NCBI RefSeq assembly: GCF_020283565.1
Contig: NC_060065.1
Span: 32,042,409 to 32,106,408 of the forward strand
Origin: Trifolium pratense
Lineage: Eukaryota > Streptophyta > Magnoliopsida > Fabales > Fabaceae
Reading direction: 5' to 3'
Length of the DNA stretch: 64,000 nt
Below are positions 1-12,200 of this stretch, one piece after another. The notes below the pieces were generated by a model that was not told the DNA's origin, did no database searches, and worked only from the letters and a program-made list of their open reading frames with translations. The translations under genes and the position numbers were made by a program. The stretch's first letter is position 1. Each line of letters opens with the position of its first letter.

Positions 1-420
1 TCAATGATGTGTTGTTTCGACACATCTTTAACTCTTGTAGATATGTATGATATGTACTTAAGGAGAGTATAAACAAAGAAAAAACAATTTTTTTGGGACA
101 CTTGTCCGACACACGTCGTACGAGTGTCTTACAGGTGTCGAACACCGATCAAAGGAGTGTCAAAGTAAATGAAAAATTTAATTTTTTTTGGACACCGGTC
201 TGAGCTATCCGACACGTGTCGTACAAGTATCGTAGGAGTGTCGGATACCACGACATGCCTAATCATAGAGGTGTCTGTGCTTAATAGGTTATGAGGCAAC
301 AAACGTTATTAAAAACAATATGCAATGGCATGCACTCATACGATCATTTTCATGTCTCTGCTTTCATTCATTTCATTTCGAGTCCTGTAATTTGGTGGTT
401 GAAGTATTTTCCTCTCTGAA
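1..420. repeat. Degenerate repeat rich in GACACGTGTCG-like words
   Basis: No coding region is visible. Two blocks (about 95-160 and 180-255) repeat related words built from GACAC, GTGTCG and TCGTACAAGT, each preceded by an A/T run, so the stretch looks like a decayed tandem or transposon-end repeat. I cannot assign a family. Confidence 0.35.
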
Positions 421-1478
421 AATGCAGATTCCTTATTGGAATAGCGTGCGTAATGATGAGGTGGGTGTTACTTTTTAGATTTTGACAATGATTTGTTGAT
501 CTTCCTGTTAAATTGAATGTCTTTGGAGAACTTTTGTATAATTGTTATGCCATATCTCTTTTTCAATTCTAATCGGAATTCTTCTCCCAAATCGACAGGC
601 GATTCACGAGGTTCATGCTGGAGAAATAGTTGCTTTACACGATGTCAATAGTCTATCAGGTTCTACTTTTCTCTTCTCTCAAAGCATATGCTGCATTTCC
701 TAAATTCTACGTTGCGCTTTTTCGTAAGATAGAGTTTTTCTTGAATCTGTTGTCAGTGGTCTAAGTTGTTTGTCAATACTGTATATTCTAGCATACTCCA
801 GAAGTTCATATAGCATAGCATATATCTTATCTTATCTTAATATATATAAATGGAGTATTTGATTTTGTTTCCTGTTACAAGCAAAGCAGTAAATGCCATT
901 TGATTTTATTTTCTAATATTGAAAGTTGTTAGAGTTGTGTTTTAGGTTTATGTCTTCTTCAACTTTGTTGCCTCTGATATTTGTGTTTATCTTATGTAGA
1001 TTGTTGGAGACACTTGACAAATAAATTTGATGGAAGTAAAGTGAACACCACCTATGGAGGATTCTACTAAAATGTGTAGCCGTGTTAACATATCTATAGG
1101 TGTCTGATTATAGCTAGTGTCTTTATAGTTTTATTCGGAGGAAGAGATTATATTTATATTCATTAATCTGCCAATCCTAATTCCTAAAATAGTAAAAGTT
1201 AGGTGGAGAATTTGGTCTTCAAGGAAGCAAATGTCATTACACTAATTAGGTAGCAAATGTCATTATAGTGTCTTTATAGTATTTGGTGGAGAATTTGACT
1301 CTTGACATGAATTTAGGCATATATATATAGCTTTTTGGGTTCTCAACTATTTATGATATTAGTAATATCAGTAGATTTTTTTTTATAGTTTGATTCATGT
1401 TAAGTTATTTTTTTAAGACAATCCATGTTAAGTTATCTATTTGAAGGTTTTTAGACTAAATTTGTTTGCTAATATTTA
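421..1478. other. Gene-free AT-rich stretch
   Basis: No open reading frame or recognisable element is supported. A pair of short exon-like pieces near 423-461 and 600-659 is recorded under rejected observations. Confidence 0.4.
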
Positions 1479-1488
1479 ATTATTATTA

Positions 1489-1524
<36 letters not shown>

Positions 1525-3003
1525 TTTAACCAAAAAATACTTTGATTAATTCAAAAACCATAGGTACAAGGCGATCACTAGGATCCAGCCCAAAGTATCA
1601 AAAAACGACAAACACAACCAGAGAAAGCCTATTTACATCAAGAGTTTAGCTAGGTGTGTTCTTAAGTTCCTATTAGTCCAACCTCTATAAACAATAGTAT
1701 CAATTATTTTCTCTGCGGTATGCTTGTTGTAGGTAGCATTATCAGCGGTATGCTTGTTATAGGTAGCATTATCAAAGCTAACATCATTTTTATACCTCCA
1801 AATCTCATAAACACTTTAAGTAAAGGCCAATTTCAGGATCTTAGCACGACCTCCTTTTCCTTTAGTCTGTTGCATAATCCACTTCACTTCTTGACACCAG
1901 CCAAAAGGATAATGATCAAATTGCATCCACTCAAGATTTTTTCTCCAAATACCCCTTGTTTCATTGCACTTAAAGAGAAGTTGTTGCTGCGTTTCATCAG
2001 CATTGCAAAAGCAACAACGGGTTGTGTCAATTAAGCCATATTTATGTAATCTGTCATGAGTAGCCAACCTCTCATTACAAGCAAGCCAAAGGTTGACAAG
2101 AGCTCTAGGACGGGCCACGTTTCCATAGAACAAGGTTCTCTAAGCAACACTTTGAGATCTCTCATGAATATCCAGATACATCTTCTTCATACTAAACTTT
2201 TAGGCATTCATCATCTCTTTCCACACCTGATTCTGGTGAATACACACTCGTTGCTGCATAACAGCCTTCATTATCCAGGAGGCAGACTCCGGAATACAAG
2301 CCTCCATGATGTGTTGTTTTTTAATGTAGTACGCGTGGACCCATTTCTCCCAAAGGCTATCTGATTTGCCACACAGGTTCGAAAGCAGCTTCAGCAAGGA
2401 AACACGATTCCAAACCTCAAGATCAATGAAATTCAGACCACCATTACGCTTAGGTTGGCAGACAGATTTCCAAGCAATAAGGGCTTTACGGCTCTTCTCT
2501 ATACTACCAGTCCAAAAGAAAGTCCGACAAATGGAATTAATCTTACGAATCACTGTTTTGGGGAAAGGTAGGCACAACAACCAAAAATTCGTCATAGAAA
2601 AAATCACACTTTTTAGCTGCTGAATTCTCCCTACATAGCTTAAGAGTTTAGAACTCCAATGAGTGATGCGCCCAATAATTCTATCGATCAAGTCCATGTA
2701 GTTATGTATAGCTAACTTCTTACTTGTCATTAGAATCCCAAGGTATCAGAACGGGAGCTTTCCTTCTTCAAAATGAGTGAGTCTTTTGATATCATCCTTA
2801 GTACTTTGATCTACACCACCAAAAAATATGCAGCATTTGGTCGGGTTGACTTTGAGACCGGTCGACTTAGAGAACTTGTCAAAAGCTTCCATCATAATAG
2901 CTACAGATACTTTATCACCTCTGGCGAATAATAAGAGATCATCAGCAAAGCATAGGTTGGTTAGGCCAAGTTTCTCACACTTGGCATGAAAGAGAAAGAG
3001 CAG
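1479..3003 (-). mobile_element. 5'-truncated L1-type LINE (non-LTR retrotransposon)
   Basis: On the minus strand the sequence encodes the C-terminal half of a plant LINE ORF2 and ends in a (AAT)n-type simple tail lying at about 1479-1527. The 5' end is cut off inside the reverse transcriptase domain near 3003, as expected for incomplete target-primed reverse transcription. No target-site duplication was found by eye. Confidence 0.85.
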
Positions 3004-3006
3004 CAT
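1816..3006 (-). pseudogene. LINE ORF2 remnant: reverse transcriptase C-terminal half plus zf-RVT region
   Basis: The frame begins near the catalytic FADDLLLF motif (the YXDD-box equivalent of plant LINE reverse transcriptases), continues through the thumb-like region (KLLSYVGRIQQLKSVIF) and reaches the Cys-rich zf-RVT domain (CCFCNADETQQQLLFKC). All three open pieces (2746-3006, 2200-2730, 1816-2133) lie in the same frame, broken by nonsense codons: a TGA at 2746-2748 where relatives usually have Arg before YLG, and further stops between 2133 and 2202. N-terminal endonuclease and the first part of the reverse transcriptase are absent. It is therefore a dead copy. Confidence 0.88.
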
Positions 3007-3300
3007 TCTTGAGGAAAGAGAAAGTAAAATATGTCTGGTTTTTTCAGATTATAGATTATAGATTATAAATATATATTATTAGGGTTCTTCAAAATATAAA
3101 TTATTAGGGTTAAATTAGGGTTACTTTGAGAAGTAAAAGTTTCTCGTTTTCTCAACACTCATCCGAATACTAGTTTAATATTAAATCAAAGAGAGAGCAA
3201 AGTGGCTGAGAGAGTAGCATTCTTGAGAAAACAGAAAGTAAAATAGGTCTGACTTTTTCAAATTATAGATTATAGATATAGATTATTAGGATTCTTAAAA
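3004..3300. repeat. Tandem duplication, period about 211 bp, second copy cut by a MITE
   Basis: A block beginning GCATTCTTGAG at about 3004 recurs at about 3215, including the shared AAAGTAAAATA and ATTATAGATTATAGAT words. The second copy is interrupted at 3307 by the Stowaway element. The copies have diverged at several sites, so the duplication is not recent. Confidence 0.6.
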
Positions 3301-3306
3301 AAAATA

Positions 3307-3666
3307 CTCCCTCCGTCCCAAATTGATTGACACAGTTAACTATATTGCACTATTCACACATACTGTTTTGACCATATTTTTTTACTAATAAATAAAAATA
3401 AATATTACTCCATCCGTCCCAATTTAATTGACATAGTTGACTGTTGTGCACTATTCACACATATTGCTTTGAGCTTATTTTTCTACTAATAAACAAAAAA
3501 AAATATTAACATATAAGATGTTATTTGATTCATCTCGATGAGTATTGTCAAAATATCAAATTTTTATAATTTTTACTATTATACAATTAAAAATATTAAT
3601 CGTCAAAGTTATGCATCGTCATGCATGAAACAGTCAACTGTGTCAATCAATTTAGGACGGAGAGAG
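3307..3666. mobile_element. Stowaway-type MITE, with a duplicated or nested left end
   Basis: The left terminus CTCCCTCCGTCCCAAATTGA at 3307 follows a TA, and its inverted counterpart ends at about 3665 (TCAATTTAGGACGGAGAGAG). This is the well-known plant Stowaway (Tc1/mariner) terminus. A second left terminus, also after TA, starts at 3408 (CTCCATCCGTCCCAATTTAA) and the sequence after it repeats the first 100 bp. One MITE has therefore inserted in, or been duplicated within, another. Confidence 0.8.
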
Positions 3667-3681
3667 AAACATATTAGGGTT

Positions 3682-3770
3682 ATGCCGGACTTTCTCATCC
3701 CTCACTAGTCACTAGCTAATTCCGACAATACAACCAAAGTATTTTATTTTACCGTAACAAAACAAAACAA
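3682..3770 (+). repeat. Duplicated upstream flank of the mTERF copies (copy 1)
   Basis: About 85 bp starting at ACTTTCTCATCCCTCACTAG is repeated with few changes at 6248-6330. In both places it lies directly upstream of an mTERF remnant, so it marks the ancestral 5' flank of a tandemly duplicated gene. Confidence 0.75.
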
Positions 3771-3827
3771 CCTTTTGTACCAAAAAAATGATTACAATAT
3801 CACCCACCCAGGTTACTTTCAGCAAAA

Positions 3828-4671
3828 CCCCATGAAAACTTATTGCCAAAGTTTCAATTTTTACTTTCCAAAGGTTTTTCTTCCTCTGATATTGTTACAA
3901 TGTTAACTGCAAACCCTAGAATTTTACACAGTAACTTGGAGAAACGAATAATCCCTCTTTTTGAATTATTAAGTAGGTTCTTGAAAACCAACAAGGATGT
4001 CATTGTTTGCTTGATTCGATATTTTTGTTCATTTGCTCATACTCCATCATATGACATTATGGTGGCTAATATCAATTTGATGACTGGTTTTGGAGTTTGC
4101 AATTCTGTCGTTGCTACATTGTTTCGATCAAATCCATCTATATTTGGTTCAACTGATTTGATTAAGTCATTGGAGGAAGTTAAGGGTTTAGGGTTTCTTC
4201 CTTCAGAGAGTACTTTTGGGGTTGCTTTAAGAGCCAAGAAATGTATGATTAAAGAACTTTGGAATCATAAAGTTGATACCTTTAAGAAATGGGATTGGTC
4301 CGATGAAGCTGTTTTTAAAGCATTTAGGTCATTTCCTTGGTTGATGTTGGTTTCAATTGATAAGATTAATTTGGTGATGAGTTTTTGGGTCAATCAGTTG
4401 GGTTGGAATTCCTTGACACTTTCTAAATGTCCAAATATGTTTACTTATAGTTTACATAAAAAGTTTTGCAATTTCTTTTGATGAAAGGTTTGCGAGAAAA
4501 GAATGCAAGCTTAGTTTACCCATTTACTTATTCTGAAAAATTTGTTCCTGAACAAGTTTGTTTTTAGCTTTAAGGCGGAGTCTGATCATCTATTAAAGCT
4601 ATATGAGGGAAAAATGGAACTTGCATACACAAAAGAAAACAATGGCATGCCACTCACTAAACAGGTGACTT
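3828..4671 (+). pseudogene. mTERF-family pseudogene (lacks the N-terminus, frameshifted 3' part)
   Basis: The open frame up to 4481 encodes a run typical of plant mitochondrial transcription termination factor (mTERF) proteins: LLPKFQFLLSKGFSSSDIV, a NPRILHSNLEKRIIPLFELL repeat and further about 30-residue helical repeats ending near SKCPNMFTYSL. After about 4463 the same protein resumes in another frame (VLQFLLMKGLREKNASLVYP), with some residues missing at the junction. It shifts again at a T-run near 4560-4566, after which SFKAESDHLLKLYEGKMELA is readable. The N-terminal targeting region expected between the upstream flank (ending 3770) and 3828 is absent. In the family these proteins bind organellar nucleic acids; this copy should not make a full one. 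Confidence 0.85.
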
Positions 4672-6245
4672 CATAATCTGCTTTTGTTATGTAACCTTAG
4701 CTTGTTAGTTCTTAAAATTTAAGTGATTATTCTTTCTACGCCAAGATAGAGGATTCAAGAAATGGTGTTAGTTAGTACTCCTTCCATTTTGTTCAATCAA
4801 GAATCCATAGTAGTATAAACAAATGTAGGCAGGTCTACTCAATTTATTGATTGAAACTTTAAGCTTGAAATTATCTAGTACTTAGGCTACCTGTTTGTCT
4901 GTTGGCTCTCTACACATTACTCATACAATATTATTTAAGAGTTTTGCGACCTTTTTGAATTTTGACCTGCCATTGTTGACTGTGTTCTTTAGTTTATATT
5001 TTGGAGAATATTAATCTACTCTTTGGAAAGTGTAATTTCTCCCTTTATGGTGAACACACCTGTTGTTTCAGTCTAGGAAAACCTGATTGTTCGTCCTTTA
5101 TGTAGGAGAGGAATACTGACCAAGGTGGTTGTTAGATTGATTTTGTGTTGTAAGGCTTTTACAGGTTTTAGCATTCCTTTGTGCTGTAATGAATGAATAA
5201 GTATGCAAAAAACATTGTGATGTGAAAATTGAAAGCTATGTAGTAATTAGGGGTGGTCCATACACACCACTGTTGTCTTTAGGTGGCATTCAAATAAAAA
5301 TCATTATGGAAGTTTTTCAATCCGCTCCCCTATATGTTCAAATCTGTCAAAAACATTACCTGAAGCACGTTTTCGGTAAACCCACACATTCTTGGGAGGG
5401 GATTGAGAAATTATCAATCATTATATGTTAGAGGAAAATGATATGATATTGATAATCCAATACTGACATATAGATACAGTTCGGCGTGTTTTAGCGATAA
5501 TAATCTAAGTGTGCATGAACTTAAATTAAAAGTAAATTGCATAAACAATAAATTGCTGGAATTATAAATTGAGTTCATACATCAATCAAGAGTTTTACAG
5601 CCTATGTTAAGAAGTGTATCCTTGTGTTGTTTTTGTGTGTTTGTCCAGGCTTTCTCCAATCTGTCTTGGATGTATGTCTCGAAAACCGCTTACGCTTATC
5701 TTCTTCAGCCATTTGAATTTTGAATTTTGGTGGGAAAGCTTCTTTTTGGCGCATTTGTCCAGGCTTTCTCGAATCTGTCTTGGATGTATGTCTCGAACTC
5801 ACTTTATTCACGTAATGTACATATTTCGAAGTATAGCTGACTTTCGAATCCTAAATTAAAATTTTACATATAACAGGTATGTTCTGTTATGAGCTGTTTT
5901 TGACAGTTTTGTTCTGGTGTAGTTCGCTAGTTAAGTAGCGAGCCCACTGCTTAACTAGTGGATCGTTCAGTTGCAGAATTGTGAAAATAACAGGGAGGCA
6001 GATGTTGCAGATCGAAACATTATAATAAAAATGTTATTAATTTGCACCGTAATCGGAAATTACATTGATAAATATTTGTTAGACGCAAAATTACAACCAA
6101 TATCAAAGTAACTTTAGACAGAAAAATTAATAAAACAAACCCAAAAAAAAAAATCAATACGCCACAAACATCTCTTTCCTCCAGAAATCGACATAGCAGG
6201 CACGCCCATCCCACTATATGAATCCACTTGCTCACATTTGCAGGC
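4672..6245. other. Intergenic DNA, no gene supported
   Basis: Beyond the mTERF remnant I see only AT-rich sequence and the short duplication at 5641-5797. The small open frames here have no recognisable content. Confidence 0.5.
5641..5797. repeat. 43 bp direct repeat, spacing 114 bp
   Basis: A 43 bp block beginning TTGTCCAGGCTTTCT and ending TGTATGTCTCGAA occurs at 5641 and again at 5755 with one difference (CCAAT versus CGAAT). On the minus strand the open frame repeats the peptide SRHTSKTD(W/S)RKPGQ. Origin unknown. Confidence 0.7.
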
Positions 6246-6247
6246 CC

Positions 6248-6330
6248 GACTTTCTCATCCCTCACTAGTCACTAGCTAATCCCCACAATACAACCGAAGT
6301 ATTTTCTTTTACCATAACAAAACAAAACCC
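6248..6330 (+). repeat. Duplicated upstream flank of the mTERF copies (copy 2)
   Basis: Second copy of the 3682-3770 block. It directly precedes the mTERF-like start codon at 6357, so it probably contains promoter or 5' untranslated sequence. Confidence 0.75.
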
Positions 6331-6356
6331 TCACATTTTTTCTAAATTTTCAAGAC

Positions 6357-6497
6357 ATGTTCAAAAAATGGTTGCTTTCCCAGAATCTTGTTTTAGGTAT
6401 CATCAAAACCCCAAAATTTGACCCTTTTATCCAACACTTTTTGTTCTCATTTTCAGCCTCCAGATTCTGCAGCACTACAACAACTACATCAGAATCT
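6357..6497 (+). pseudogene. N-terminal fragment of a second mTERF-like gene
   Basis: An ATG opens a peptide starting MFKKWLLSQNLVLGIIKTPK and reaching FSFSASRFCSTTTTTSE. It is rich in Arg, Ser and Thr with few acidic residues, as in a mitochondrial targeting region. Identification as mTERF rests mainly on the shared upstream flank with the 3828-4671 pseudogene. The reading frame is lost where a sequence starting GGGCCTGTTTGAAAG begins at about 6498, resembling the terminus of a class II element. The mTERF repeats are not found further downstream. Confidence 0.5.
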
Positions 6498-6910
6498 GAG
6501 GGCCTGTTTGAAAGACTTCCCAAATTCTCTATTTTAGTTTTTAAAACTTAAAAATTAAAAAATCTGTTTGGAAGTACTATTTTTCAAAACTGTTTTTAAA
6601 AACTATTTCTAATTTTGATGTTTAAAAACTAAAACACCAAAACTGGTTAAAGGTGTTTCGGTTCTCAATTTTGGAAACTTTGAAATCTCGGGAAACTAGT
6701 AGTTTTCAGTAATGGCAAAGTTGTTTTTCTTCTTCTTAAATTGTTAGGTAGATTTTTGTTTCTTTAAACCTAGCTCTTTGATTTTGAAATTTTGTTTGAT
6801 TTTTCAGATATAGTAGAATTCGAATTTGATATTGAATTGTTTGAAGTTTTGTTTGATTTTCTTTAATCTATGTTGTCACAAATGAATTTCAGTTAGAAGA
6901 ACTTGGGAAC

Positions 6911-8330
6911 ATGAAGAACACCAACACTGCTCATCGTGCACATTTTGGCGCATCTGCCTCTTATTCCGTTGCGTCTGCGTCCTCCTCGGCCGCACCTGTT
7001 TCTGTTGCCGCACCTGCTGGGCCTGCGTCTGTCGCTGCGCTGGCTGCGCTTGCCTCTGCTGCACAGGTAATATAATACATTGATTTTATTATTGTATTAA
7101 AAAAATCTGCATTGATTCTGTAGAAAATGAAATTCCTAGTTTAGATGTTCAGGTGTAGGAGCTCATTGCAACTAATATAAGAAGGAATTCATGATGCACT
7201 TAGAACTTACATTTGGCTGTGATAATTTTTTTTACTCTGTGTTGTTTATTTTTAATTATAATGCTTGTTTTTATGATAGATGGCAACTAGCGTTGACGTT
7301 AGTGATGCAAAACTTTGGCCCGATAATGTAATTAAAGCTTTCATCGACATTATGGTCGATGAAGTTACAAAAGGAAATATGCCAAATGGTGTGTTCCATC
7401 TTAGAACATGGAACTCGATGACTACTAGGTTAAATTCCGTAACTAATCGATCATTTACCGTGAGACAACTAAAGGCAAAAATGCATAGGCTGCGAGCCAT
7501 CATGTATCGTGAGTTCTATTCCCTCTCACAAAACACAGGATTTGGGTGGAATGCTGAAACAAACACTGTTACTGCAAATGAAGAGGTTTGGAGAAATTAT
7601 CTTCACGTACGGTTTAATTTTCTTTTTATAATTCTCTTTCTTGAATGTGATCATTTTTAGTCTATAATTATAGGTATCAGTTGAGTTAGTAATAGGAGTA
7701 TATTCAGAATTTTTATGAGAAGTGAACCATTCTATTGTATTCTACTGTATTGATGAAATGCTTATATTATTTTAGGTACACAATAAAGCGGCTCAGTTTC
7801 AAAAGAAAGGGTGGGACCATTATAAGTTGTTGGAGATCATATTCAACAAAAATAATGCATCTGGAGTACTTCATCATTCCTCTACCCAAGACCCACCAAA
7901 TACAGATGAAGAAAATGAGCTAGATAATCAATACCTTAACAATGGGAATGCTAATTGTGTACGAGTTGATAGTGATAGTTCAGATAACGATTTACATGAA
8001 TTGGACCGCATCTCACGCAGTGGAAAGCGACAAATTCAAGCAAGATCTAGGAGGGAGTCTACATCACAACAGATGGGAGAGGCACTTTCAGCACGGGCTA
8101 AAGCTTCTTTGGCAAAAGCTGAGAGGTATAGGGATAGGAGTGTGGAGGCTACTTCACGTGTAACATTAGACTGTTCTATTGCCAAGTGTGTAGCTGCTCC
8201 TGAAGAGTTAGAAGGTATTTCAGATGATGCCTCTGGAAAAGCCTTGGAAAAGATTATTAGTCCTGATTGGAGGGAAGTGTTTATCGCCATGTCTAATGAA
8301 AGGAAGCGTGGATGGGTACTTAGGCTCTAA
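6911..8330 (+). CDS. Myb/SANT-like domain protein, PIF/Harbinger accessory (ORF1) type
   Basis: Three exons join in frame: 6911-7066, 7280-7606 and 7776-8330, each bounded by GT and AG, giving 345 aa. Exon 1 encodes an unusual Ala/Ser/Pro-rich tract (about residues 12-52) with GC-rich codons unlike the neighbourhood. Exon 2 carries a trihelix Myb/SANT-like DNA-binding domain (W-P at the start, then TWNSMTTRLN and LKAKMHRLRAIMYREF), of the kind seen in L10-interacting MYB proteins and in the DNA-binding ORF of PIF/Harbinger transposons. Exon 3 has an acidic linker (DSDSSDNDLHELD) and a conserved-looking C-terminus ending near SPDWREVFIAMSNERKRGW. Whether this is a domesticated gene or the accessory ORF of a transposon that starts near 6498 cannot be decided: I found no matching right terminus and no transposase beside it. 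Confidence 0.75.
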
Positions 8331-9273
8331 GGATAAAACTTGCATATGTGATTATAGTTATGAGACATACTTTTATTCTTGCATATGTGGTTAACCAGCA
8401 ACTTTATTATGTTCCATATGGCATATTGGAAATGAAGTTGTCTAAAACCATTTCGGATCAATCCTCAACAGATTAGTATCAATTCTTTTATTACTTTGAA
8501 AAGAATGGTTTGAAATTCATAACCTGAACCAGAATGATGGTACTGTTAATTATATGTACCGGAACAATTAAAACAAGTTTTCCGAAATATGTTTTGCACC
8601 GGAAAACTCTTAAATAGTATTCTGGTTTGCATTAGAAATTCCATCTTACATTTTGGAACAATTGTTGTGGGGAGGATGAACTCACCTGTTCTCGAAATGC
8701 TGAAAAAATGAAGAGTAAAAAATTAAATAACAAAAAGGATAAAATTGAAATATTTTAAAATATGTAGGGGTAAAGAGTTGAATGTAAGGATAGAAAAAAA
8801 AATCGGATGGTGGTTATGAAATAAGTTCTGCATCAGATGATGAGCCCAACCCAGTCCATGCGAATTGCGAAAACTTTTTCATTTATTGGCGCCCTGCTGA
8901 AATGTTGTTAAAACTGAAATGTTTTGCCAAATGTGTTAACGTGTATATCTAACAACTAATAGATTTAGCAAAACATTAAGAGCTACTTATAATTTTCAAA
9001 TACTTAGTAGGAGAGAGAGCGATTCTTGAGAATGACTAATGTCTAATTGAAGGTTTACTCAATAAAGAATTATGCAAATTTGTAAATATATTTATTTGCA
9101 AAATCAGCTTCCATTTGATTGAGTGAATTACAGATAAACATGATACTAAACTTACATAAAGAATCAAGGAGAAAGGCAAAAAGAAACATACAACTAAATG
9201 AACAAAAGAGAAAAGAAAAAAATTACAAGCTTAAGGGCTCTGACCAAAAAATTGGGCTGTATTACTCTCTTCA
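8331..9273. other. Intergenic space between convergent genes
   Basis: The stretch holds the 3' flanks of the Myb/SANT-like gene (plus) and VPS53 (minus). A minus-strand AATAAA lies near 9090 and could serve VPS53 polyadenylation. Nothing else is recognisable. Confidence 0.5.
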
Positions 9274-12200
9274 TTATGGATTAAAGAGCTTCCTGAAAGG
9301 CCCGTCCTTCCTGTCTTTGGCAGCTTCAGTTAGTGCTAGGAACCGCTTGAACCCTGTTGTGGCAGCTCCTCGTCCAAGTGCAGCAGCCCTAGTTAGAACA
9401 TCCTCTCGTGAAGCTACCAGTCCAACAGCAGTGGGATTAGGTACAACAGGAGCTACTGGAGGAGCTGGTGCAATTGTAGGTGTAATCTGAGTTTGCTTAA
9501 TTCCAGGCCCATGTTTGTTGAAGTCATCGAGTATGCTTTGTTGATCAGCTTTTTTAAGACCCTGAAAACACAAGGAATAGGTCATCCCATCATGAAGCAA
9601 AAGTGCATAACTTACAGATCATGCACTCAATTGAATTTGAATATGAAAAACCATAAATATTATGACAGCAGCCAAAAACCATAACCAATTAGCATTAATA
9701 GAACTGGTAAGAAATAATTAATTATAACCACCTTAAGCTCCAATATCCGCTGAAATTCCATGGGTGTACCCTCAGGTAGTAGGGCACGGTAAGTATCTGC
9801 TACAGAATCGACCGGAGAAAGTATAACCTAATCATAGACATTCACACAAACTTGCATCAGAGAAAGAACTAAATACATGTTTGGTTACCACAAATTCTTT
9901 GGGATATTAGTTTTCCAAAAAACTGCTATGATTAGATATCAAATATGTTTCGGTCACAAAATTAATCTAATCCAAACATACTAAACTATTTTAAAATAAT
10001 TTCTTTCATTACTAAATGTATGGCAAACCTTCAAAAGGGCCTCAGCTTTGCTCATCTCACGGCTTACAAACTTGGAATAACTTGCAGCACTTGATGTCTG
10101 TCGCATAGAACAAACAGTCAGTATAATGAGATAAACCAGTGGTGAGCACAAGAAAAAATTACTATTAGATGCAAAGAGATGTTATTTTCAATATTTTTTT
10201 ACAGCACTGAGTTACTAAGAATCCCAGATAGCTGGAAGGGGAACTTTAATCTATGCAGCACAACATATATGCAAGATAGAATATTCTGTTGATCCAGATA
10301 CTCCATTATTGTTTCTTTCTCATTTTACATGTAAGTGGGTAAAGAATCATCGGGCAACTAACTAAACTTTCTCTCACTATATTACCTTCTGTTTTCATGA
10401 ACTGGATGCAAATTTAAGTAGAAACCATTTATACATATTGATATCTGTGCACCAATGCCACTTGGAAAGTAGATTATTTTAGTATGAATAGAATTTAACA
10501 TTACTTGGAATCGATAACCTGAAAAAGCTGAAAACTAGTTCATATCTGAATCAACTTGGTCTCATAAAATAACAATTTCTAGTCCAAGGTAAGTGTGTAT
10601 TTTGTCTGTAGAATTTTGTTAGAAATAAATCTTTTCCATCTGAAAACTATGTCGCTAAAAGAAGCATTTGGTCGTCAAAACTCCCCAAAATACTCGAAAT
10701 GTAAAGACCAGCTAACAATCGTTATATAGTAGTTACAAACTCCAAGAGAGAGAGAGAACAGAACATAAGTATGCTATGATGGTGATAATTCTAGCAGAGC
10801 AGCAAGGACAATGACATTATCAAGTTGTATTTAAGATAAGCAGTAGTAACTGTGATTGTAAATTGGCATTTGCATATGCTAGATTACCTGTCTACCAAGG
10901 GAAGGAATTTCAAGAAGGATTGTCTTAACAGCTTGTGTATCCAATAGCATCTGCAGAAATAATTTTACTATATTATCAACATCATAATCATAAATAGAGA
11001 TCCAAGGATTTTCTCAGAAAACAAATATTATCATAAGAACAAAATAAAATGGAAAAAATGTTTCAGTGAGATGTTAAAAGTACAGTGTCACTAAAAAAAA
11101 CAAAGGGAATCAGTCTCAAACACAGTAGGAAAACAATTCAAAGTGAAAAATATAGTAAATACAAGCTAAGAAAAACATCTTGCCGGTTAAACCCAACAAA
11201 GTTATGCCGCGAATTTATTCTTGATGTAACTAAAAGGAATTGAAAGAAAAAGCAGTCTGTACCTGTTGAGCTCCAGTTTCTGATATTTGCTTGCATTTGA
11301 AAATGTTAGAGTAAAAGCGTGGACCCAGAGAAGACGCAAGCTGCAGATATTTAGAGAATAATTTAAAGACAACTGACTACATACCATACACATTATTAGG
11401 AATGATTAAATTGATGAACTACTAGATGTATCAAGCATAAAATTCAGATAATATTCACAAAAGAAGTGATGGCAAAATCCAGCATAAGTGAAAATTGACT
11501 AGATATGAGTCAGAAGCCTGAATATAGCCAATACAATAATAGTAATAGATACAAATTCAGTAATTCACAGACTCAGAGTAAGAAAAAAATTTCATGCCAC
11601 AGAAATTGTTGAAGATGAATATGAAATAATAGGTCATATGGAGCTTGTTTTGTGAAATAGGTTCTATGGAGCTTGTTTGTGATAACAAAAGCTTTGTATC
11701 TTTCTTCAAACTCCATCTTTAATGAGAGGACTAAACACATAGAAGTCGATTGTCACTTTATCTGAGAGAAGATTATTTCGGAGATCAATAAAACTTCTTA
11801 AGTGAGATCTAATAATTAGTTAACCAATATCTCCACTAAATCTATACGGGGATCTTGAATTTAATATATATGTAATAAGCTAGTTGCATATGATAGCTAT
11901 GATCCAACTTGAGGTAGAGTGTTGATTATAATCACAACTAAGATTATTATTTCTCTTTGCTACCTTTCATATGGAATATGAAATAATAGGTCATATGGAG
12001 CTTGTTTTGTGAAATAGGTCCTATGGAGCTTGTTTGTGATAACAAAAGCTTTGTATCTTTCTTCAAACTCCATCTTTAATGAGAGGACTAAACACATAGA
12101 AGTCGATTGTCACTTTATCTGAGAGAAGATTATTTCGGAGATCAATAAAACTTCTTAAGTGAGATCTAATAATTAGTTAACCAATATCTCCACTAAATCT

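Noticed and set aside
423..659. Two exon-like pieces (MQIPYWNSVRNDE and AIHEVHAGEIVALHDVNSLS) bounded by GT and AG
   Set aside because: They join in frame but match nothing I recognise and no further exons could be followed.
6498..9000. Complete transposon around the Myb/SANT-like gene
   Set aside because: No right-hand inverse of GGGCCTGTTTGAAAG and no transposase were found.
9119..9490. Plus-strand 123-codon open frame
   Set aside because: It is the shadow of the last VPS53 exon on the other strand.
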